From: Saururus chinensis
Taxonomy: Eukaryota > Streptophyta > Magnoliopsida > Piperales > Saururaceae
NCBI GenBank assembly: GCA_035235625.1
Contig: CP141140.1
Coordinates: 37,939,351 to 38,003,350, forward strand
Length of the DNA stretch: 64,000 nt
Reading direction: 5' to 3'
Shown: positions 11,939 through 21,400 of the stretch, piece after piece
Numbering within the stretch: the first letter of the stretch is position 1
Layout of the letters: every line of letters starts with the position of its first letter
Position numbers and translations under genes: made by a program
The notes under the pieces: generated by a model
What the model saw: the letters and a program-made list of their open reading frames with translations, nothing else
Database searches by the model: none
Told to the model about the DNA's origin: nothing

Positions 11939-12869
11939 CACTACAATAATATGTACTATTAATGACGTAACAAAAACGTCGTTAAAAACTATTACTTGCG
12001 ACATATAAAAAAGCATTGCAAAAAATTAACTATTAGATACGCTTAATAAAAATGTCACTAATATTAAAAATACTAGCGACGTTTTATAAAAAACGTCGCT
12101 AATAGTTATGCTATTAGCGACGCTTTAAACAAACGTTACTAAAAGATAGATATATATATATATATATTAAATAAAAATAAAAAATCTAACTATTAGTGGC
12201 ACTTTTTTTAAACGTCGCTAATAGTTTTAACAATAAAGATAATACTTAACGAAAATGTTACTAATAGTTATAAATTTAAAATAAAAAATTTAAAATTTAG
12301 AACTATTAGCGACACTTGTAAAAAAGCGTCGCAAATAATATTAATAATAGCGACACTTTCCTACAAGCATTGCTAATAGTTATATTATTAGCGATATTTT
12401 TAATATATCATTGCTAATAACTTTATTAATTAATTTTATTTAATAAATAATTATATAATAAATAAATTTTAAAAAAATTAAAATAAACTTCTAAACTATA
12501 ATATATTTTATTCAATATTTACTATTTGTATATATAATAAATAATTATTAAATTATCAATAAAAGTTGTGTAATAATAGATTAAACTTTCACTATTCAGA
12601 TATAATATATTTTATTTCTTAAATTTTTTATTAATTTTAAAATATAATTTATAATAAAAGAGAGTGAAGAGAGGAAGAGTGAGAAGAGAGAGTGCATAGA
12701 GAGTGAGAGGAGAGAGAGAAGAGAGGAGAGAGAGGGAAGAGAGAGATAGTGGGGCAAAAAATTCCTCCATTTAGAGGGATTCCATTAATTACAAGATTAA
12801 TAGTGCATAAACTTAATATATGAAAATTAAATATTACTTTTTTAAAAGAGTTTTTTCCATATTGTCTGG
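11939..12869 (+). mobile_element. CACTA (En/Spm)-type element end with subterminal hairpins
   Basis: CACTACAA at 11,939-11,946 is the typical CACTA terminus. It is followed to about 12,420 by many copies of TAGCGACG/CGTCGCTA-type words arranged as small inverted repeats, for example arms 12,074-12,085 and 12,090-12,101 (TAGCGACGTTTT / AAAACGTCGCTA). Subterminal repeats of this sort bind the transposase in known CACTA elements. AT-rich DNA and a GA-rich tract (12,658-12,755) follow. No transposase and no opposite terminus are seen, so this is a remnant. MULE-1 begins directly after it. Related hairpins recur at 37,530-37,625. Confidence 0.6.
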
Positions 12870-12896
12870 CCAAATAAAGAAATATTCCATATTCCC

Positions 12897-12919
12897 TGGA
12901 TTTGAAACGGAAATGTCAT
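12897..12919 (+). repeat. MULE-1 left terminal inverted repeat (core)
   Basis: Starts TGGATTTGAAACGG. It pairs with 21,347-21,369 at 22 of 23 positions. Similarity continues more weakly on both sides. Confidence 0.85.
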
Positions 12920-13424
12920 TTCATATGGAATAACACGATATAAGCTAAAATGTGGATTAAAATACCCCTGACCGGAGGTAGGGTTTTATATTGTATTAAA
13001 CCCTCACAAAGTAGCATTCAGTGTCATACGACTTCCAACGCAGGTGATTCCTTCGAGTGAAAACTCTGTTCCGATTGAAAACTCAATTCTGATTGGAAAG
13101 TCCCCTATTTGAACACCGCATAAGCGGCGTGTGAGAAGATTTTGCGTCCTATCCAACCAAAACATCGAAGATTAGGGATTTTCCGTTCTGTAACAAGTTT
13201 GAGTTTGCGAAGAATGAGTTTTTGAACGAGGGTTTCTCGTAAGCCCCAGTTTTGAAATTGTATGCTGCAAAGCTAGTTCTTCTTTGTAGTGCGGATCGGG
13301 TTTGCGGCAATTCCGGAAAAGCAACGGCCAAACGAATGTTCAATCTGGCTTAGAGAACAACAGCGGAGGTTTCGTTGTAAGCTAAGTCATTTTGGATATT
13401 TGTATGCACGATTTTTGATTTAGC

Positions 13425-14946
13425 GTGTACTCGAACACACGACATAGGCTGCCGAATCAGACTATTGTTGCGTCAGAAAGACGATATGTCATATATCGTG
13501 TGCTCAATAAGTTGGTGGAAACACGATGTATAACCATAAATATGTCGTGTATGCAACATTCTACAAGAAGTTCTTCCAAGGGAAGCGGCCGGAGAAGACA
13601 GGACTGGAAGAATTGTTCAAAGAAGTGGCTGCAGAAACAAGGAATGTTTCAGACGAGGACTGAGCAACGGTTGGCTATCATGCACATGGGTGTCCTCATG
13701 TTATTCAAGCAGAGCAACAGAGCGGTATCCTCAGCTCTGTGTGATTACTTAGATGACATGTCCATCATGGGGAGCTACAATTGGGTAGGGGTCATACATG
13801 ATTTGCTGATGAGAGGCATATCGGCAGCCCACCGAAACATCATGAGCAGACAAGACGAGCGTTCCACCATAGCCGGAAGTCTCTTATGGGCTTCATTAGT
13901 GCTCCAGGTAAATCTCGTATATTTTTAATACATTAATGCTAATATCGTATTTATAATGACACGATATGTTTCACAAAGATGAATATCACCTCATCGGTCA
14001 CACAATACCACTCTCAAGCGTGTTATCGAACAAACGACATTTAACATGCATGTAGACATTGTGTTCTCGACAACGCGACTTTGGATTCGAGCGTGTTATC
14101 CGTAACACGACTAATTTGTTATAGTGAAGTTATTGAACATTTTAGTCTAATGTTTATATTCTTTTGTATTGTCCGTTGCCAGGTATGGTTTTATAAGCAT
14201 ACGTCCATATAGTCTGCCAATGGTCCAGTTTGCAGCCCAAGGTGCAAGAGGTGGCCCGGATTTACCCAACTATTAAGCGACGTGGAGAAGGCCGATAAAC
14301 TTGACCCGGCTAACAAAAATGGGAGGAAGAAGATTCTAGCTCATCACCGGATGAGGAAGTGGTACAAGGATGTCTTCATGAAGTTGAAGCTAGACTCGCA
14401 AATTGTTATGCGCATTACACCAATTGCCGAAGAGGCACACTTGATGGATGTCCAAAGGGCGACCCCGACAGCTAAGAAGGCGGTTACGCAGCCTTTCCAA
14501 ACAATGAGACCCAGCCATGCCCCCCACGGCGAGACATCGGCACATGTACATTCCGGCTATGACATCATTGAATCATTCATCATGCCAGTTGATGTCATGA
14601 CTGGAATATGTGAAGTTGTTTTGGAGAAGGCTGTTCTCTATGGTGATCGGGGATGGAACACCAATCGAGTTGCAGTTGCACTCCAGCATGTTAGGGACGA
14701 TCTAGAGGTGGCAAATAGCCTCATAGAACAGATGCAACCCCCCGAGGCCGTTGATACAAAATAGCCGCCTGAACCCATTCAGCCGGTGGTCGAGCAAGCA
14801 TCAACCCCCCCTCCGAGAACCGAAGGATCACCTTTGGTTCATTCAAAGGCAGAGCTTCAAAATCAAGAGAAGCGCGCCAACCCTCTGCCCCCAAAGATCA
14901 ACCAGTACAAGTCCCTCAGCCGGTGGAAGAGGGATTCATTTTAAGT
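13425..14946 (+). pseudogene. MULE-1 plus-strand ORF, part 1 (plant-mobile-domain-like)
   Basis: Two exons can be joined: an open frame to 13,907 (...SLVLQ), an intron 13,908-14,182 with AG|GT ends, then a frame from 14,183 (VWFYKH...). The segment LCDYLDDMSIMGSYNWVGVI and the Trp/Tyr-rich VWFYKHTSI next to CSPRCKRWP resemble the mobile-domain-like proteins encoded next to Ulp1 in plant MULEs. The reading is broken by TAG at 14,210-14,212 (probably a former Tyr codon) and TAG at 14,762-14,764 (probably a former Gln codon), after which the same frame stays open to about 14,942. A GTAAGT donor follows at 14,947. The true N-terminus is not clear; the reading before about 13,560 is uncertain. The relic at 41.64-42.24 kb on the minus strand is homologous. 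Confidence 0.6.
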
Positions 14947-15192
14947 AAGTACAAGATAAGATATCATATCATTGAGTAAGAAAGACGACTGTTGGATTGT
15001 CGTGTCATCGGTCACACGACCATTGACGTAGTAATTGTGAGAAGCATCTTTGCGTGGTCGTGTGATCGTGAGCACGATTTGGCTGTTGGTTGTGTCTTTA
15101 CAAATACGATAAGATATTTATCATGTTTGTAAATGACAACTTGTGTGGATATCATGTAGTTACTAGCACGATTACTTACTGCTTAAATACAG

Positions 15193-16159
15193 AGAAACGA
15201 CAACCGCAAGCTGCCACCAAACCGAAGAAAAAAATTGGTCCGAAGTTACAAAGGACCGTAATAACTAGATTTTTGTTGAAGATAAATGCAGCACCGTGGG
15301 AGTTAGAGGAGCTGGCCCTTCCCCGGGATGTCAACGAACAACCCCGTGAGGCAGCGGAACTGGACCTTCCCCGAGATGTCGATGAACAACCCCGGGAGGT
15401 AGAGGAACTGGACCTTCCACTTGAGGTTGTGGCTCAAGTTTGCGATGTGCTAGAACAACCCCGTGAGGGACCCGCAGCCCAACTGGAGATTTCGGATCAA
15501 CCCTTGAAGGGAGCGGAAGCACCCAAGCAAGAGCAACACCCAAACGAGTAAAAATTAGAATGAAGTGGAAAGCTTCTCCTGACCCTCCCATTGTACCTCA
15601 TGCACAACGAAAGTTGAGGTCCACTGCAGTTGACCCATCTGCTCAACTTCAGGAGCTGGTGATGAAAGTTGCAGCTCAGGTAGGGAAGAAGCCGAAGCAT
15701 TTCAACAGCTACATTGATGAGAAGCTAGCAAAGTTTGGATACAGTCACCAGCCTCGAAAGCCTTGGGACGAACTACCTTTGGCTTCGGTCCCTGGCCCAA
15801 GCTTTATCCGTCAGGCACATCCAACGTCTCCCACCCCAGACCCAGTAGCCCCAATCGCAGTTTCCAGTGAAGGCACTATATCAAATACTCCTCTAGTAGA
15901 TGCGGACGTAATGGAGAGTATCTGCACTGTTGAAGATGTCCAAGAAGATACTATGACTAAGACGAACAGGGAGGAGACAAGTCTGTGGCCGAAGGACTAT
16001 CTTGACACAGAGTTGGTGTTCCACCTAGAGGTTCAGGAAACGGCAGTTAAAGAAATTATCACGGAATTTTTGTCAAACCCATACCAGTCGTGGCCCGTAG
16101 AGACACTCCTATACACCGACTACCTATCTCTATTAAAGCAGGAGTGCATAATGAATGAG
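15193..16159 (+). pseudogene. MULE-1 plus-strand ORF, part 2 (linker with peptide repeats)
   Basis: Probably an exon of the same gene, after an acceptor AAATACAG near 15,192. It holds a basic start (KPKKKIGPKLQ), then short acidic repeats of the type ELDLPRDVDEQPRE (three to four imperfect copies, 15,300-15,480). A frameshift near 15,545 is needed to continue into the 15,560 frame (MKWKASPDPP...), which reads to a donor GAG|GTAATA at 16,159/16,160. No catalytic domain. The repeats and Pro/Glu richness suggest a disordered linker before the protease. Confidence 0.5.
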
Positions 16160-16432
16160 GTAATATGTATTCATTGCTCATACATTTTAGAAAGCTATCG
16201 TGTTATCAATCAAACGATTGGATATCTTACACATATTACAATGAATTATCGTTTTATCGATTACATGACCCATAAGCATATTGTTGGTTGTCTTCTATGC
16301 TAACTATCGACTTATAATTGCTGAAGTAAAACTAGCGTGTTAATTAATACACGACTTGTGAACTAGTCGTGTGCTCGTAAACACGGTGTAGGCACTTATT
16401 GTGTCATCACTAACACATATGGTATTGTGTAG

Positions 16433-17042
16433 GTCATCGATGTCTTCTTCCAACTACTAGATGAACGTAATATGAGAAATCAAGGCACATACCCCAACTA
16501 TTTTTTCGGCAAGTTCAATATTTAGCACTACTTCAACGTCAGCAGTGGGGAAGGGCCTGAATGTTGAGAAGCAAGTTCGCTATTCAGCACTACTCTCGAG
16601 CATATTGTTGAGAGGCCTGAATGTTAACACGGAGAGCGGTTTCATTCCTATTTACGTCAAGGGCCACTTTATATTGCTCATTATCTGCTGCAAGGAGAAG
16701 CGATTTAGGTGGTACAATCCTCTAAAGGGTGATCACAGTCACCACTTTGCCGAGGTGAACAGTGTTAGGAAACATGTTGCTGCCAATGGAATGGAGAAGG
16801 CACTTAAGATAAAGGGGGCTCATACGTGGCCACTGACCAAGATCAACAAGTGCCCATACCAGGAAACAAATGAAGATTGTGGTTTGTTCGTCATGTACTA
16901 CGTAGTAAAACTAGTAGGGGGCGTCATTCAGCAAGATTTTAGACAGCTCGAGATAACAGGCTTTGTCAGGCCAATGATATGCGCTGCTATACTTTGGGCC
17001 CGAATTGAAAAGGAATTTGATCTGGATACAGATGAGTTGTAA
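16433..17042 (+). pseudogene. Ulp1-like C48 cysteine protease of MULE-1
   Basis: Ulp1/SENP-type proteases cleave SUMO. The exon begins after an acceptor at 16,431-16,432 (VIDVFFQLLDE...), is hit by TAG at 16,523-16,525 and a one-base frameshift near 16,555, then is open from 16,545 to 17,042 (165 codons). In that frame the pattern VKGHFILLIICC gives the catalytic His (residue 41), WYNPLKGD the position of the usual Asp (here Asn58), and CPYQETNEDCGLFVM the Gln106 and Cys112. So three of four key residues remain and the Asp is replaced. In this element it follows mobile-domain-like exons on the same strand. The stop and frameshift make it a pseudogene; the core domain itself is still uninterrupted. 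Confidence 0.75.
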
Positions 17043-18746
17043 AAAAGACGCTTGCTTTTTGTAATTAATTACTTTGACCAATTATTTTGTGATTAATGAC
17101 TGTGACCAATTCTTTTGTAATTAATTATTGTATCAAGTTTTTTGCACTAATTTTCTGTACGAATCTCAGTTGTCATATAATCGATTAAACGATTTGTATG
17201 AATATCATGTATTCAATACCACGATACTGTAATACACACATATCCAATCGTATTATAGTTCTTACGATCGCCTACTAGGTTGTGTTATCGATTACACACC
17301 TACTCATACTAGGTCGTGTTATCGTTTACTTCACCTCTCGTATGAAGACGTCTGTGAACAACATTGATAGGGTGTTTGTACGCAAAATTGCATGCGACCT
17401 CATGGGATGGACCATTCGAGACATTGTTATAGTGCCTGGTCGCGTACTCACCCCACCAGATGAAGGTGGCCCCTTATCTGGTAGAGGGTAAGATACACCA
17501 TCAGGCGCAAAAGCAATCTCCAGAATTATCCACCTAAAATTGAGTTGTCATGCGGTCTCCTTGCAAATCACCAGCCGTTGCTACAGCAGTCTCCCGAAGA
17601 GAGCGTGAGTGAGCGTTCTGCAAACCCTAACCTCGTGAAATATATATATATATACAAGGAGTGGAATACAATGCATCGGGAATCGGGTCAATAGTATCAT
17701 TGTCTTGTGTTCAGCCACACATTATCACCATTGTTCCATGTATAATAGTGTATGTCATGTTATCGCATAATTGATCAACATAGTTATGTATCGTGTTTTT
17801 GTTTTCACGAAGATGTGCTCCATCGTGTGTCTGATCGTACGACCAATATTGAGATTGTGTTATACAAGAAGACATCTTTCAACAGGTAAACCAGATGCAA
17901 TTGATATTAATAATTTACATACAACAAACCGAAATTTACAATATTTTATAAATACGAATAAAATAGCGTTCTGTCTGGTGGCCCGCAAATATCAGTATGT
18001 GTGCGCTCTCCATCCAGATTCACGAACCCATCCCTTCAATTAGGACGAAACCTTTGTGACATTGAAACAACGCCGGGTAGTTAATTGCCCACCTACAGAG
18101 GCTGGTTAGGTCCGAGCCAATGAAGGGGATGAATAACGATCCGATGCTATTTCAATGTCCCAAAGGCTCTGTCTCATGCTCTTCGAGAATTGGGTAAGCG
18201 GCTCCCTTCACTTTGACATATATAGGCAGGTTGCGAGGGATACAAATCGTTAAATCTTCCATATATAGTGGGGACTCCTCATGAATTGGGGATACGAATC
18301 TCGGAAATTGTGGGGACTCTTCGCTAGCCCAATCCCTGCGAAGAACCTGTGGTGAGTGTTCTGCAAACCCTAACCATAGCCAAGGTAAGACGGTTATGGA
18401 CTGCTAGGTAATTGAATGTATTGAAGCCTCGGGAATAACCCATTAGCAATTTGAAAATTTTCAATGTAGAATTGTCCTGTGTTCAAACACATGATATGCC
18501 TAATATCATGTAAGTGAATGACACTTTGACATCGTGTAAGCAAAGAAACATGTTATGTACAACATATACAATATCCACTATGTACAACATGTCGTGTTTT
18601 TAGGAACACGTTATTTACATATTTCGTGTTGATTATAAGATGATGTATATAAAAAAAATTCATCTGAAGAACGGAGGTGAAAAAGGTAAGCCTGATCGAT
18701 GCTCTCCCTCCTCACGCCGTTTGTGTGCGCTATTATTCGACTGCCT
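17043..18746. other. MULE-1 internal spacer between convergent genes
   Basis: Non-coding, rich in CGTGT/ACACG words (for example around 17,277-17,330, 17,750-17,830 and 18,520-18,620). A GC-richer block near 17,480-17,640 shares GCAAACCCTAACC and neighbouring words with 18,340-18,390, so part of the spacer is duplicated. Confidence 0.5.
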
Positions 18747-21125
18747 TCAGCTTGTCTGTGGGGCATCTGCCACATTGGAGGGCCCTCCTTGTGCGCTGGT
18801 ACATCGTTTACGGTTGTGACCCAACTGACCGCATGTTCCACATTTTCGTTGGGCTTTGAGAGGTGGTTGTGACTCTATCCAATTTTTTCGTGGATACCCC
18901 CGCTGCTTTTGAGGGATAGGTGGGTTGAATGTAGGCATAACTCCAGCCGGTGCCCACTGGTACCGATCTTTGGTTGGGTGTAAGGGCTCACGATAGGTCA
19001 ATTTATACATTTCAGTAGAGTATCATCTTTCGCAGTACTCAACCACATATAAGTGTCTATTATTGATCGATGTGATTGCATGCTTACATGGTAGACCCAA
19101 ATGTTGAAACATTCCACATGTGCAGGTACGTTCAACCAGGTTTACCACATCCTGTGAAGAAAAGATCGTGAGTAAGAGAGCATGATAAATGAAATTATCG
19201 TGTTCTCGAGTACACGATGTATCTTACGATCGATACATAAAACCTATCGACTTACATGTTAAAGGACAATAACGTTTGTAAACTAACACGCTATGTATCC
19301 CTAATGCATAAACAATCACATTCTATGTACATTGCTGTATGAATGCAATGTACCTGATGATTTAGCGAATTAACCTGGAATTCATACAGTGACACAGGCA
19401 ATACAATCACATTCCTTGCTTCTTCTCGCTTGTTTTCGATGTGTTTTAGGGCAAATGAGGTTAACTCGTCCATCACATTCTGACCGTCCGTCCGACATTT
19501 TTCAAATAAAGCCGTTGTGTGCTCCCTCATGTGCTCAATTAAATGCATTATAGGCATCGATCTGGCTTTTTTGAACATTGCGTTTGCACTTTCAGACCTA
19601 TTGGAGCTGAGTGTCCCATATCTTTTTCCTGGAAATGATACATTGGCCCAATGATCCGAACCTATCTTATCTAGCCAAGCATATGCTGCCGGATTATGTT
19701 CTTTAATGTTGTTCATTGTTTCATCGTACATATTCTGTGTGAACGTTTCGGCTGCAACATTGGAGTACTTTATGGCATATGTATTCCGGTTTTCATCCAC
19801 AACACGATATGTGAAATTCGCCTTTATTGCTAAGTCGATTAAGACCCTCTTGAAATGCAATAGACTTAGAAAACATACACCCAATTTGAGGAGCTTCTGA
19901 TAATCCTTAGCTTGCAAGCTACCCGTCATTAGTTGGTCATCATCAATATTCGGTTCCAACATGTTTAAATCATTGACGGTATCCCAATCTGCCTCCACCT
20001 CAACGTCGATGTTACTAAGAACCTCATTGTTTCCAAATTCTTCGTGGTCGGACATACTTTCCATGTCAACTATATCATTATCGTACCACAGATCCTCATC
20101 CCAATATTTTCAACTTCTTCGCCTTGTCCACCATCGTAATTACAAGGGTTGTATAGAGGTTTGTAGTTATCAAATGAAGTCCTTATCCCACCCATCATTG
20201 GCGACAATTCCTATGATCTATTCTGATTAACTTGTATTTCAGGTTCTATACTCGCAGGATCAGTGAAAGATGATTGACACGGATTTGTTGAGGGCAACTT
20301 TCCCGGTTCTCCCATTCTGTATTGCACATTATCGTGTTAAAAAAATACAAAATTAATCGACATCGTGTATTCTGTTAACACGCGAACATTTCAAGGCATG
20401 TTATTGAAACCACGACATGGATGCATGTCATGATATTATAGCTATGATGCAACATATAATTTCTCTATCGCATGTGTCTATCGTGTCATTACTAATACGA
20501 TATATTATAGGTCATGTTTATAACTTCCCATGATATGATTTACCCTTAACACGATAAGTTCAATATTGTGGTCTCGAGTACACGAAATATACCAATTGTA
20601 TATAATCTAAATATTCAATATTGTTACCTGACAGTTTCAAAGGTGAACTGAGTTTCATTGAATCCGGTATGAAATCCGATTAGTGCTGGGATGAGCCATT
20701 ATGACGGGTGATTCAACTCTATTGACTGTTTGGTTCCTTTCAACAGAGGGTGATGGTGATTTATCACCGTTGTTGGGCTATTTCATCTTAGCATACAACA
20801 ATAACACCTCCTTATTTGTCTTCTTATGAATGGAGAACACTGATTGAAGGTCTTCACCATCTTGTAATTCATGTATCATGGATGATTGAGAAGATGAAAT
20901 TAAATACTTCAGACTAACATTACCATTGACTGAAAGTCGTGCTTTGACTTGCCCCACCAGCTCGCCGAAGTTCACCGACGGATGAATGTTCATCAACCGT
21001 GCCATTCCAACAATATACATGTCATCATTGTCTAACTCTCTGTTATAATGGATGCAAATACCGATCCAATCCATCTTCGGTGTCAAAGAATGATTCTTTT
21101 CTACGAAATGCAGCTTTTGGAGCAC
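18747..21125 (-). pseudogene. mudrA-type transposase remnant of MULE-1, catalytic core missing
   Basis: Read on the minus strand. 21,125-20,778 encodes a PB1-like N-terminal domain (115 codons, MDWIGICIHYN...). 20,310-20,065 continues with a stop and a frameshift. 20,064-19,291 (257 codons) encodes the MuDR N-terminal region (IKANFTYRVVDENRNTYAIKY) and then directly the region that normally follows the DDE core (AYAWLDKIGSDHWANVSFPG, SNRSESANAMFKKARSMPI). The several hundred residues containing the catalytic acids are absent. About 19,140-19,010 encodes a SWIM zinc finger (CTCGMFQHLGLPCKH), broken by TGA at 19,023-19,025 in place of an expected Trp. 19,010-18,747 ends with a zinc knuckle CGTCGQLGHNRKRC. 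It cannot make an active transposase. Confidence 0.78.
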
Positions 21126-21346
21126 TCACACATAGTCAGCACTCTCAAAAAATATTTTTTTCTTGTTCATCGACTCTCGCCGGTGAGTCACTGCCGGTCA
21201 AATCCCGTCGGTGAGTTCCGTTCACCGCCGATGACTCCCAGCCTACTGGAACGACGCTTCACTATTCCCTTGTGAATTTATTACTCTATGCATTAAAACC
21301 TGTTATAGTGGAAACCTAAGGGTATTTTGGTCTACAAACAAGTAAT

Positions 21347-21369
21347 ATGACATTTCCATTTCAAATCCA
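21347..21369 (-). repeat. MULE-1 right terminal inverted repeat (core)
   Basis: Reverse complement starts TGGATTTGAAATGG. It pairs with 12,897-12,919 at 22 of 23 positions. Confidence 0.85.
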
Positions 21370-21400
21370 AGTAATAGCTATATTTTATTAAATTTAAGTA

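Larger units (their letters stand above)
12870..21400 (+). mobile_element. MULE-1: KI-type Mutator-like element with Ulp1 gene, inactive
   Basis: About 8.5 kb. The ends are inverted repeats: 12,897-12,919 matches the reverse complement of 21,347-21,369 with one difference in 23 bp, and weaker similarity runs about 100 bp inward, including AAAATACCC and GGTTTTA blocks. Inside are a plus-strand gene set (13.4-17.04 kb) ending in a Ulp1-like C48 protease and a convergent minus-strand mudrA remnant (18.7-21.1 kb). Ulp1-bearing MULEs (Kaonashi/KI type) are a known plant group. The exact outer limits and the 9-bp target duplication could not be resolved, because the flanks are AT-rich and diverged. 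Both genes contain stops and frameshifts. The non-coding parts are full of CGTGT...ACACG palindromes. Confidence 0.8.
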
